Notes under the pieces: model-generated
Databases searched by the model: none
What the model was told of the DNA's origin: nothing
Seen by the model: only the letters and a program-made list of their open reading frames with translations
Source: Ixodes scapularis
Taxonomy: Eukaryota; Arthropoda; Arachnida; Ixodida; Ixodidae
Direction of reading: 5' to 3'
NCBI RefSeq assembly: GCF_016920785.2
Contig: NW_024609928.1
Coordinates: forward strand, 1-64,000
Length of the DNA stretch: 64,000 bases
Position numbers and translations under genes: made by a program
Part shown: positions 12,661 to 24,425 of the stretch, one piece after another
Layout of the letters: the number at the start of each line of letters is the position of its first letter
How positions within the stretch are numbered: the stretch's first letter is position 1

Positions 12661-15510
12661 CTTGGTGAAAGCGAATTACTGGAGAGAGCACGGCCTGACG
12701 AGAGACGTTTGGCGCGGTTTTATTCGTTCACCGTGACCACGATCTCGGCTATTGCCTCGGTGAAGGCGAATTATTGGAGAGAGCACGGCCTGACGAGAGA
12801 CGTTCGGCGCGGTTTTATTCGTTCACCGTGACCACGATCTCGGCTATTGCCTCGGTGAAAGCGAATTATTGGAGAGAGCACGGCCTGACAAGAGACGTTC
12901 GGCGCGGTTTTATTCGTTCACCGTGACCACGATCTCGGCTATTGCCTCGGTGAAAGCGAATTATTGGAGAGAGCACGGCCTGACGAGAGACGTTCGGCGC
13001 GGTTTTATTCGTTCACCGTGACCACGATCTCGGCTATTGCCTCGGTGAAAGCGAATAATTGGAGAGAGCACGGCCTGACGAGAGACGTTTGGCGCAGTTT
13101 TATTCGTTCACCGTGACCACGATCTCGGCTATTGCCTCGGTGAAAGCGAATTATTGGAGAGAGCACGGCCTGACGAGAGACGTTTGGCGCGGTTTTATTC
13201 GTTCACCGTGACCACGACGGCGTCTATTGCCTCGGTGAAAGCGAATTATTGGAGAGAGCACGGCCTGGCGAGAGACGTTTGGCGCGGTTTTATTCGTTCA
13301 CCGTGACCACGATCTCGGCTATTGCCTCGGTGAAAGCGAATTATTGGAGAGAGCACGGCCTGACGAGAGACGTTTGGCGCGGTTTTATTCGTTCACCGTG
13401 ACCACGACGGCGTCTATTGCCTCGGTGAAAGCGAATTATTGGAGAGAGCACGGCCTGACGAGAGATGTTTGGCGCGGTTTTATTCGTTCACCGTGACCAC
13501 GACGGCGTCTATTGCCTCGGTGAAAGCGAATTATTGGAGAGAGCACGGCCTGACGAGAGACGTTTGGCGCGGTTTTATTCGTTCACCGTGACCACGATCT
13601 CGGCTATTGCCTAGGTGAAAGCGAATTATTGGAGAGAGCACGGCCTGACGAGAGACGTTTGGCGCGGTTTTATTCGTTCACCGTGACCACGATCTCGGCT
13701 ATTGCCTCGGTGAAAGCGAATTATTGGAGAGAGCACGGCCTGACGAGAGACGTTCGGCGCGGTTTTATTCGTTCACCGTGACCACGATCTCGGCTATTGC
13801 CTCAGTGAAAGCGAATTATTGGAGAGAGCACGGCCTGACGAGAGACGTTTGGCGCGGTTTTATTCGTTCACCGTGACCACGATCTCGGCTATTGCCTCGG
13901 AGAAAGCGAATTATTGGAGAGAGCACGGCCTGACGAGAGACGTTCGGCGCGGTTTTATTTGTTCACCGTGACCACGATCTCGGCTATTGCCTCGGTGAAA
14001 GCGAATTATTGGAGAGAGCACGGCCTGACGAGAGACGTTTGGCATGGTTTTATTCGTTCACCGTGACCACGATCTCGGCTATTGCCTTGGTGAAAGCGAA
14101 TTACTGGAGAGAGCACGGCCTGACGAGAGACGTTTGGCGCGGTTTTATTCGTTCACCGTGACCACGATCTCGGCTATTGCCTCGGTGAAGGCGAATTATT
14201 GGAGAGAGCACGGCCTGACGAGAGACGTTCGGCGCGGTTTTATTCGTTCACCGTGACCACGATCTCGGCTATTGCCTCGGTGAAAGCGAATTATTGGAGA
14301 GAGCACGGCCTGACAAGAGACGTTCGGCGCGGTTTTATTCGTTCACCGTGACCACGATCTCGGCTATTGCCTCGGTGAAAGCGAATTATTGGAGAGAGCA
14401 CGGCCTGACGAGAGACGTTCGGCGCGGTTTTATTCGTTCACCGTGACCACGATCTCGGCTATTGCCTCGGTGAAAGCGAATAATTGGAGAGAGCACGGCC
14501 TGACGAGAGACGTTTGGCGCAGTTTTATTCGTTCACCGTGACCACGATCTCGGCTATTGCCTCGGTGAAAGCGAATTATTGGAGAGAGCACGGCCTGACG
14601 AGATACGTTTGGCGCGGTTTTATTCGTTCACCGTGACCACGACGGCGTCTATTGCCTCGGTGAAAGCGAATTATTGGAGAGAGCACGGCCTGGCGAGAGA
14701 CGTTTGGCGCGGTTTTATTCGTTCACCGTGACCACGATCTCGGCTATTGCCTCGGTGAAAGCGAATTATTGGAGAGAGCACGGCCTGACGAGAGACGTTT
14801 GGCGCGGTTTTATTCGTTCACCGTGACCACGACGGCGTCTATTGCCTCGGTGAAAGCGAATTATTGGAGAGAGCACGGCCTGACGAGAGATGTTTGGCGC
14901 GGTTTTATTCGTTCACCGTGACCACGACGGCGTCTATTGCCTCGGTGAAAGCGAATTATTGGAGAGAGCACGGCCTGACGAGAGACGTTTGGCGCGGTTT
15001 TATTCGTTCACCGTGACCACGATCTCGGCTATTGCCTAGGTGAAAGCGAATTATTGGAGAGAGCACGGCCTGACGAGAGACGTTTGGCGCGGTTTTATTC
15101 GTTCACCGTGACCACGATCTCGGCTATTGCCTCGGTGAAAGCGAATTATTGGAGAGAGCACGGCCTGACGAGAGACGTTCGGCGCGGTTTTATTCGTTCA
15201 CCGTGACCACGATCTCGGCTATTGCCTCAGTGAAAGCGAATTATTGGAGAGAGCACGGCCTGACGAGAGACGTTTGGCGCGGTTTTATTCGTTCACCGTG
15301 ACCACGATCTCGGCTATTGCCTCGGAGAAAGCGAATTATTGGAGAGAGCACGGCCTGACGAGAGACGTTCGGCGCGGTTTTATTTGTTCACCGTGACCAC
15401 GATCTCGGCTATTGCCTCGGTGAAAGCGAATTATTGGAGAGAGCACGGCCTGACGAGAGACGTTTGGCATGGTTTTATTCGTTCACCGTGACCACGATCT
15501 CGGCTATTGC
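12661..15510. repeat. Tandem duplication of a 15-monomer block in satellite I
   Basis: Private variants recur at exactly 1425 bp (15 x 95): CTTGGTG at 12661 and 14086, GACAAGAG at 12887 and 14312, GCGAATAATT at 13051 and 14476, CTAGGTG at 13611 and 15036, CTCAGTG at 13801 and 15226, CTCGGAGAAA at 13896 and 15321, GGTTTTATTTG at 13951 and 15376, and GGCATGG at 14041 and 15466. The two copies are adjacent, as expected from unequal exchange. Confidence 0.95.
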
Positions 15511-17100
15511 CTCGGTGAAAGCGAATTATTGGAGAGAGCACGGCCTGACGAGAGACGTTTGGCGCGGTTTTATTCGTTCACCGTGACCACGATCTCGGCT
15601 ATTGCCTCGGTGAAAGCGAATTATTGGAGAGAGCACGGCCTGACGAGAGACGTTTGGCGCGGTTTTATTCGTTCACCGTGACCACGACGGCGTCTATTGC
15701 CTCGGTGAAAGCGAATTATTGGAGAGAGCACGGCCTGACGAGAGACGTTTGGCGCGGTTTTATTCGTTCACCGTGACCACGACGGCGTCTATTGCCTCGG
15801 TGAAAGCGAATTATTGGAGAGAGCACGGCCTGACGAGAGACGTTTGGCGCTTTTTTATTCGTTCACCGTGACCACGATCTCGGCTATTGCCTCGGTGAAA
15901 GCGAATTATTGGAGAGAGCACGGCCTGACGAGAGACGTTTGGCGCGGTTTTATTCGTTCACCATGACCACGACGGCGTCTATTGCCTCGGTGAAAGCGAA
16001 TTATTGGAGAGAGCACGGCCTGACGAGAGACGATTGGCGCGGTTTTATTCGTTCACCGTGACCACGACGGCGTCTATTGCCTCGGTGAAAGCGAATTATT
16101 GGAGAGAGCACGGCCTGACGAGAGACGTTTGGCGCGGTTTTATTCGTTCACCGTGACCACGATCTCGGCTATTGCCTCGGTGAAAGCGAATTATTGGAGA
16201 GAGCACGGCCTGACGCGAGACGTTTGGCGCGGTTTTATTCGTTCACCGTGACCACGATCTCGGCTATTGCCTCGGTGAAAGCGAATTATTGGAGAGAGCA
16301 CGGCCTGACGAGAGACGTTCGGCGCGGTTTTATTCGTTCACCGTGACCACGATCTCGGCTATTGCCTCGGTGAAAGCGAATTATTGGAGAGAGCACGGCC
16401 TGACGAGAGACGTTCGCCGCGGTTTTATTCGTTCACCGTGACCACGATCTCGGCTATTGCCTCGGTGAAAGCGAATTATTGGAGAGAGCACGGCCTGACG
16501 AGAGACGTTTGGCGCGGTTTTATTCGTTCACCATGACCACGATCTCGGCTATTGCCTCGGTGAAAGCGAATTATTGGAGAGAGCACGGCCTGACGAGAGA
16601 CGTTCGGCGCGGTTTTATTCGTTCACCGTGACCACGATCTCGGCTATTGCCTCGGTGAAAGCGAATTATTGGAGAGAGCACGGCCTGACGAGAGACGTTT
16701 GGCGCGGTTTTATTCGTTCACCGTGACCACGATCTCGGCTATTGCCTCGGTGAAAGCGAATTATTGGAGAGAGCACGGCCTGACGACAGACGTTCGGCGC
16801 GGTTTTATTCGTTCACCGTGACCACGATCTCGGCTATTGCCTCAGTGAAAGCGAATTATTGGAGAGAGCACGGCCTGACGAGAGACGTTTGGCGCGGTTT
16901 TATTCGTTCACCGTGACCACGATCTCGTCTATTGCCTCGGTGAAAGCGAATTATTGGAGAGAGCACGGCCTGACGAGAGACGTTTGGCGCGGTTTTATTC
17001 GTTCACCGTGACCACGATCTCGGCTATTGCCTCGGTGAAAGCGAATTATTGGAGAGAGCACGGCCTGACGAGAGACGTTCGGCGCGGTTTTATTCGTTCA

Positions 17101-20100
17101 CCGTGACTACGATCTCGGCTATTGCCTCGGTGAAAGCGAATTATTGGAGAGAGCACGGCCTGACGAGAGACGTTCGGCGCGGTTTTATTCGTTCACCGTG
17201 ACCACGATCTCGGCTATTGCCTCGGTGAAAGCGAATAATTGGAGAGAGCACGGCCTGACGAGAGACGTTCGGCGCGGTTTTATTCGTTCACCGTGACCAC
17301 GATCTCGGCTATTGCCTCGGTGAAAGCGAATTATTAGAGAGAGCACGGCCTGACGAGAGACGTTCGGCGCGGTTTTATTCGTTCACCGTGACCACGATCT
17401 CGGATATTGCCTCGGTGAAAGCGAATTATTGGAGAGAGCACGGCCTGACGAGAGACGTTCGGCGCGGTTTTATTCGTTCACCGTGACCACGATCTCGGCT
17501 ATTGTCTCGGTGAAAGCGAATTATTGGAGAGAGCACGGCCTGACGAGAGACGTTTGGCGCGGTTTTATTCGTTCACCGTGACCACGATCTCGGCTATTGC
17601 CTCGGTGAAAGCGAATTATTGGAGAGAGCACGGCCTGACGAGAGACGTTCGGCGCGTTTTTATTCGTTCACCGTGACCACGATCTCGGCTATTGCCTCGG
17701 TGAAAGCGAATTATTGGAGAGAGCACGGCCTGACGAGAGACGTTCGGCGCGGTTTTATTCGTTCACCGTGACCACGATCTCGGCTATTGCCTCGGTGAAA
17801 GCGAATTATTGGAGAGAGCACGGCCTGACGAGAGACGTTTGGCGCGGTTTTATTCGTTCACCGTGACCACGATCTCGGCTATTGCCTCGGTGAAAGCGAA
17901 TTATTGGAGAGAGCACGGCCTGACGAGAGACGTTTGGCGCGGTTTTATTCGTTCACCGTGACCACGATCTCGGCTATTGCCTCGGTGAAAGCGAATTATT
18001 GGAGAGAGCACGGCCTGACGAGAGACGTTCGGCGCGGTTTTATTCGTTCACCGTGACCACGATCTCGGCTATTGCCTCGGTGAAAGCGAATTATTGGAGA
18101 GAGCACGGCCTGACGAGAGACGTTCGGCGCGGTTTTATTCGTCCACCGTGACCACGATCTCGGCTATTGCCTCGGTGAAAGCGAATTAATGGCGAGAGCA
18201 CGGCCTGACGAGAGACGTTCGGCGCGGTTTTATTCGTTCACCGTGACCACGATCTCGGCTATTGCCTCGGTGAAAGCGAATTATTGGAGAGAGCACGGCC
18301 TGACGAGAGACGTTCGGCGCGGTTTTATTCGTTCACCGTGACCACGATCTCGGCTATTGCCTCGGTGAAAGCGAATTATTGGAGAGAGCACGGCCTGACG
18401 AGAGACGTTCGGCGCGGTTTTATTCGTTCACCGTGACCACGATCTCGGCTATTGCCTCGGTGAAAGCGAATTATTGGAGAGAGCACGGCCTGACGAGAGA
18501 CGTTCGGCGCGGTTTTATTCGTTCACCGTGACCACGATCTCGGCTATTGCCTCGGTGAAAGCGAATTATTGGAGAGAGCACGGCCTGACGAGAGACGTTC
18601 GGCGCGGTTTTATTCGTTCACCGTGACCACGATCTCGGCTATTGCCTCGGTGAAAGCGAAATATTGGAGAGAGCACGGCCTGACGAGAGACGTTCGGCGC
18701 GGTTTTATTCGTTCACCGTGACCACGATCTCGGCTATTGCCTCGGTGAAAGCGAATTATTGGAGAGAGCACGGCCTGACGAGAGACGTTCGGCGCGGTTT
18801 TATTCGTTCACCGTGACCACGATCTCGGCTATTGCCTCGGTGAAAGCGAATTATTGGAGAGAGCACGGCCTGACGAGAGACGTTTGGCGCGGTTTTATTC
18901 GTTCACCGTGACCACGATCTCGGCTATTGCCTCGGTGAAAGCGAATTATTGGAGAGAGCACGGCATGACGAGAGACGTTTGGCGCGGTTTTATTCGTTCA
19001 CCGTGACCACGATCTCGGCTATTGCCTCGGTGAAAGCGAATTATTGGAGAGAGCACGGCCTGACGAGAGACGTTCGGCGCAGTTTTATTCGTTCACCGTG
19101 ACCACGACGGCGTCTATTGCCTCGGTGAAAGCGAATTATTGGAGAGAGCACGGCCTGACGAGAGACGTTTGGCGCGGTTTTATTCGTTCACCGTGACCAC
19201 GATCTCGGCTATTGCCTCGGTGAAAGCGAATTATTGGAGAGAGCACGGCCTGACGAGAGACGTTCGGCGCGGTTTTATTCGTTCACCGTGACCACGATCT
19301 CGGCTATTGCCTCGGTGAAAGAGAATTATTGGAGAGAGCACGGCCTGACGAGAGACGTTTGGCGCGGTTTTATTCGTTCACCGTGACCACGATCTCGGCT
19401 ATTGCCTCGGTGAAAGCGAATTATTGGAGAGAGCACGGCCTGACGAGAGACGTTCGGCGCGGTTTTATTCGTTCACCGTGACTACGATCTCGGCTATTGC
19501 CTCGGTGAAAGCGAATTATTGGAGAGAGCACGGCCTGACGAGAGACGTTCGGCGCGGTTTTATTCGTTCACCGTGACCACGATCTCGGCTATTGCCTCGG
19601 TGAAAGCGAATAATTGGAGAGAGCACGGCCTGACGAGAGACGTTCGGCGCGGTTTTATTCGTTCACCGTGACCACGATCTCGGCTATTGCCTCGGTGAAA
19701 GCGAATTATTAGAGAGAGCACGGCCTGACGAGAGACGTTCGGCGCGGTTTTATTCGTTCACCGTGACCACGATCTCGGCTATTGCCTCGGTGAAAGCGAA
19801 TTATTGGAGAGAGCACGGCCTGACGAGAGACGTTCGGCGCGGTTTTATTCATTCACTGTGACCACGATCTCGGCTATTGTCTCGGTGAAAGCGAATTATT
19901 GGAGAGAGCACGGCCTGACGAGAGACGTTTGGCGCGGTTTTATTCGTTCACCGTGACCACGATCTCGGCTATTGCCTCGGTGAAAGCGAATTATTGGAGA
20001 GAGCACGGCCTGACGAGAGACGTTCGGCGCGGTTTTATTCGTTCACCGTGACCACGATCTCGGCTATTGCCTCGGTGAAAGCGAATTATTGGAGAGAGCA

Positions 20101-20530
20101 CGGCCTGACGAGAGACGTTTGGCGCGGTTTTATTCGTTCACCCTGACCACGATCTCGGCTATTGCCTCGGTGAAAGCGAATTATTGGAGAGAGCACGGCC
20201 TGACGAGAGACGTTTGGCGCGGTTTTATTCGTTCACCGTGACCACGATCTCGGCTATTGCCTCGGTGAAAGCGAATTATTGGAGAGAGCACGGCCTGACG
20301 AGAGACGTTCGGCGCGGTTTTATTCGTTCACCGTGACCACGATCTCGGCTATTGCCTCGGTGAAAGCGAATTATTGGAGAGAGCACGGCCTGACGAGAGA
20401 CGTTCGGCGCGGTTTTATTCGTCCACTGTGACCACGATCTCGGCTATTGCCTCGCTGAAAGCGAATTAATGGCGAGAGCACGGCCTGACGAGAGACGTTC
20501 GGCGCGGTTTTATTCGTTCACCGTGACCAC
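17101..20530. repeat. 25/24-monomer duplication in satellite I
   Basis: Markers recur at 2375 bp (25 x 95): CCGTGACTAC at 17101 and 19476, GCGAATAATT at 17231 and 19606, TTATTAGAGA at 17331 and 19706, ATTGTCTCGG at 17501 and 19876. Further along, GTCCAC (18141 and 20421) and GCGAATTAATGGCG (18181 and 20461) recur at 2280 bp (24 x 95). One monomer was therefore lost from one copy, or gained by the other, between these markers. Confidence 0.93.
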
Positions 20531-21084
20531 GATCTCGGCTATTGCCTCGGTGAAAGCGAATTATTGGAGAGAGCACGGCCTGACGAGAGACGTTCGGCGC
20601 GGTTTTATTCGTTCACCGTGACCACGATCTCGGCTATTGCCTCGGTGAAAGCGAATTATTGGAGAGAGCACGGCCTGACGAGAGACGTTCGGCGCGGTTT
20701 TATTCGTTCACCGTGACCACGATCTCGGCTATTGCCTCGGTGAAAGCGAGTTATTGGAGAGAGTACGGCCTGACGAGAGACGTTCGGTGCGGTTTTATTC
20801 GTTCACCGTGACCACGATCTCGGCTATTGCCTCGGTGAAAGCGAATTATTGGAGAGAGCACGGCCTGACGAGAGACGTTCGGCGCGGTTTTATTCGTTCA
20901 CCGTGACCACGATCTCGGCTATTGCCTCGGTGAAAGCGACTTATTGGAGAGAGCACGGCCTGACGAGAGACGTTTGGCGCGGTTTTATTCGTTCACCGTG
21001 ACCACGATCTCGGCTATTGCCTCGGTGAAAGCGAATTATTGGAGAGAGCACGGCCTGACGAGAGACGTTCGGCGCGGTTTTATT

Positions 21085-23831
21085 GAAAACTAGAATATTA
21101 TCACGCATATTTACATATGTGGACGCAACTGCACATGGATAACGACGAAGAACGAGATTCCATTCTATCACAAGATTTAAATAAATAAAAAAAAAACGAC
21201 TGCGACACTTTATTTGCGTTCTACATGACGAAGAAAATTCGTAAATAAGTTTCTACTCACCTGTCGATTTTATCCGTACGTCCCACAATATCCGTCACGA
21301 AACCATTTGAACACGGGCTCCAAGAAATCTCTCTGCCGAGAGAAAGGTCTATCGGTAAATTACCATGTGCCATCGTTGGCTAGTTGCGACACGTCACTCA
21401 AACCGTAGCAGGACTTGTTCCGCGAACCCACGTAAATGTCGTAGTATCAAGCGAAAACAAAAGAACTACCCGAGACTGCGGCGACAAGAGAAAAACAACG
21501 GGAAGAAATGTATCAAAAGATCCACGCACGAGAGTAGCGGCAGCAGTGTGACAGGAAAGGCTTAACCTTGTCGACCCATCTCTTGCTCGTGTGCGTTCCC
21601 TGAGGCGATGACTGATTTTTTTTGGTTCCCTTCCTTTCTGAAATGTCTCAGCGTTCCTTTTCAGACAGTCAGCAGCTCACACACAACGTAAATTTACCAG
21701 AATCGGAGCCCGTATGAGGGAAGATGATGTCGCATCGGAGCCGGATCATTCGAAATGTGCGCGGAGCTGCGGGACTTCACATAGTCGCGCGGTTACGGGG
21801 ATAACCATAAACATAAATTTGGTTCATTCAACCTTGGTAACACCTTCTATACACCAAATCATGTTTACAAACAAACCGGAGCGCCCCAGCGGACGCCATC
21901 AGCGCCGCGCATGTGCGATGGAGTGTGGGCAAGAAACTCGCCGTCGCCCTTAAACAAATCTTTGAAATGTGATGTTGTCGGTGTCGCTGTGAGTCCCCCT
22001 GCCCTTTTTCGCGTTCGAATTGTTGATTCTACGTCTTTCTGGGCAATGTCCGACTACTTTAGCGGCCTCAGCGAAATTAACTAGGCTTGTTACTCCGCAA
22101 AACGTCGCGTGAGTGATGTGACATGCGGCGATTCATTCCGCGTGGACGCCGCAGAATGGACGCTAAAGCCCGATTTGCATGATGAGATTTCACTCGCAAT
22201 TTTCAGTCGCGACGTCGCTCGGGCTGCAAAAGCGTGAACCGTAGCTGAGATGGTCGACGTCGATACTGAAAATCGCAAGCAGAATCGGACCCAGTGAATC
22301 AGGCATAACAAATCGGTGACGGCCGCTGGTAGCAATGATCAACATCCCATTGTATCTACTGTTTACATCGAGCCTGCTTACCAACCTTCAAACTTAAGCA
22401 TTTTGAGGTCTACACTTACTTCTTATCGCAAGTACCGGGCCAACATTTTGTCTACGGGCCGGTGTCCTCTAAAAGAGGAGAAAACAAGCAGAAACGTTCG
22501 AAGGAGCAGACGACAGTTCGAACGATCAAGCGGCCATTTGAACTCGGAGACGCACTGAACGAAGTCCGGCGGGGGGTCCGTACAACTTGACGGTTTTCCG
22601 GAGTTCATGTTGGAACAAAACAAATAAATCTGATGACCACAAGTATCCGTGAATTCAACCCAAAGTGCTTCCCGCCCAAGCAATCGTGGTCTGACGGTGT
22701 CTGGCTTTCCCTTTTCAAGGCACATATCCACGCTCTCGGAGGAACCGAGTACATGAAAACTGACCTGCAAACCTTTTTTGACCCTTTTGGTACAGCTCCA
22801 TTCGCGGCGTTTTGACGAGAAGGCAGTTTTTTGTTTTTTATTTCTTCAAAACAACGCAGGAAGACACGTCTCAGAAGGGGACTTCCGCCCACAGCCCCAG
22901 ACCGGAAGTGTGCCCGATGCGCCACCACCACGCTGTGACGTAACAGAGTGGAGTTCGTGCATATTACGTTTATATGTTATATAGATAATACATTGTACAA
23001 GACTGCGCTTTTAAAACATATATTTATGTTGATAAACGCGCTCAAACACTACTGCGCCGCACAACAATGTTTTTAAATATTTTTTTACGCAGTTGCGTTA
23101 TGGCCTTCCTTCTCCGACATTGTGACGTAACCACTCAGAGCTTCTGCGGCCTTCCCTTCTAGGAGGTGTTGCCTCCGGTCGTTCGACGCGCCGGACGGCT
23201 GCTTTGGTAACTGCATTGTATTCTATGCGATACGTATGTTTCGAAGCGCAGCGTCTAGATGGCGTTCCACCGTACTCTATGGTTGAAACAGTTCGTAAAT
23301 AAAAATCTAGTTGGCGCTTTGGCCGACGGGAGGCTAAAGTCCCTGCATCTGCGAAAAGTGGCGTATTCTTCTTCCCTTCTCGTCCAAAAAACCCTCTTTA
23401 CCCAACACCACCTCGAGGAGAAGACCAGAACATGCGTCCAGTGACGTAACGGCAGCAGGCTGACGTGCGCCGCGCCATAGAGCTCAGCTGAAAGCTTCGC
23501 GCCCAGCTTAGAAGTTGTAGAAATGTGGGTTTTCGCACTATTTATTTTTTATGAGCTAACATGTGAGCTGTGAACGCCGAGTGATTTAAAGAAGAAATTT
23601 TAGAACGCAGGAAAATTATTATAACGTACAATTATTGTACTGAATTGCAAGTATGCGATATCTTGAGACAGAAGGGTTATATTTTTAAGCGATACACTTT
23701 GTGGTGTAATTATCTCTGAACAACACGGGAGTTGTATAAAAAAAAAATGATCCCTATGAAATGGCAATAATCGAAGTAGTAGGATTAGATAAAATGAACT
23801 ACAGTAACGATCGGATAAGTGATGCAGAGGC
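21085..23831. other. Interval without a recognisable gene
   Basis: Mostly unique sequence after the abrupt end of satellite I. It holds a poly-A run near 21187 and T- and A-rich stretches near 23080 and 23740. There are a few unconvincing open frames; the longest is 115 codons on the minus strand (22423-22770) and resembles no family I know. The decamer GTGACGTAAC occurs near 22936, 23121 and 23442. I see no splice pattern, RNA gene or transposon end that I can defend. Confidence 0.5.
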
Positions 23832-24159
23832 ATTCATTTCATTTCATTTTATTCACCTCAAAGGCATCCTAAGAGGAATTACATCAGGGGGATTCAAAAA
23901 TTAAAAGACAAAAAAGTAATTTACATAAAAAATAGATACGAACAAGTAAAAATGACACACACGCATACAAAAAAAAAACACAAAAAAAACGCTTAATATC
24001 ATGTTATTGTTATGATGCAGTTTTACCATATCAAGGTTCACAGTTACACAAATTAATGCACTTCTTAAATGAAATAGGATATCGCTGAGTTACAATATGG
24101 TCGGGTAGTTTGTTTCAGTCAGTGGTGCAGAGTACTAAGGAAGAAAAGATGAAAGTGTT
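23832..24159 (-). mobile_element. LINE-2, 3' end (downstream half of the interrupted copy)
   Basis: On the minus strand this is the 3' end of a CR1/L2-like non-LTR retrotransposon. A decayed reverse-transcriptase C-terminus is readable near 24100, where NKLPDHIV follows a stop at the place of the usual tryptophan, as in the family signature DWN.LP. The element ends in an ATGAA-type short tail at about 23832-23855. Its upstream half is at 28970-29735; LINE-1 lies between. Joining the two across LINE-1 gives a plausible CR1-type C-terminal order. Confidence 0.7.
24150..24159. repeat. Target-site duplication of LINE-1 (3' side)
   Basis: TGAAAGTGTT here and TGAAAGGGTT at 28960-28969 match at 9 of 10 bases and flank LINE-1 exactly, next to its (AAAT)n tail and its 5' repeat. 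The first few bases (TGA) are also present in the LINE's own 5' repeat, so the 5' edge is uncertain by two or three bases. Confidence 0.65.
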
Positions 24160-24425
24160 AGTATTTTATTTATTTATTTAGACATACTGCCGGCTGCCAT
24201 TTGGCAGCCAAGGCAGGAGAGGGCACACAGGGCAACACACAAGAAGAAAACCACATTGCAAGCTAGCAAAAGGAAAAACATCTAGGACTGCACATCTAAG
24301 AAATAACGCTGTAGTGATGAGGCGAATTCCTGAACGGACGAGACATTGGTAATCTTGGCAGGAAGACTGTTCCATTCGTTAATGGTTCGTACGAAAAAGT
24401 AGTTTTTTAAACATTGGGTTCTGCT

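Larger units (their letters stand above)
1..21084. repeat. Satellite I: 95-bp tandem array (about 222 copies)
   Basis: Uninterrupted head-to-tail array with a 95-bp period, for example CCACGATCTCGG at 97 and again at 192. A few units are 94 or 96 bp through single-base indels, such as the 96-bp first unit. There are two common variable sites: ACGTTTGG versus ACGTTCGG, and CACGATCTCGGCT versus CATGACGGCGTCT or CACGACGGCGTCT. Because 95 is not a multiple of three, apparent open frames drift through all frames every 285 bp and I read none as coding. The array begins before the window and stops inside a monomer at 21084. Each unit contains an imperfect dyad (ATTCGTTCACCG pairing with CGGTGAAAGCGAAT). 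A GCGC site in most units predicts a 95-bp HhaI ladder. Published Ixodes scapularis satellites have units near this size; I cannot test homology here. Confidence 0.98.

Noticed and set aside
1..21084. Proteins read from satellite I (MERARPDERR... frames, up to 210 codons)
   Set aside because: The frames shift every unit because 95 is not a multiple of three, and all frames give the same rotating peptides. No start context or family match.
1..21084. CRISPR array
   Set aside because: The period is regular, but the whole unit is repeated with no unique spacers, and the context is eukaryotic.
22423..22770. 115-codon minus-strand frame as a gene
   Set aside because: No recognisable domain, overlapping frames of similar length on both strands, and no supporting signals.
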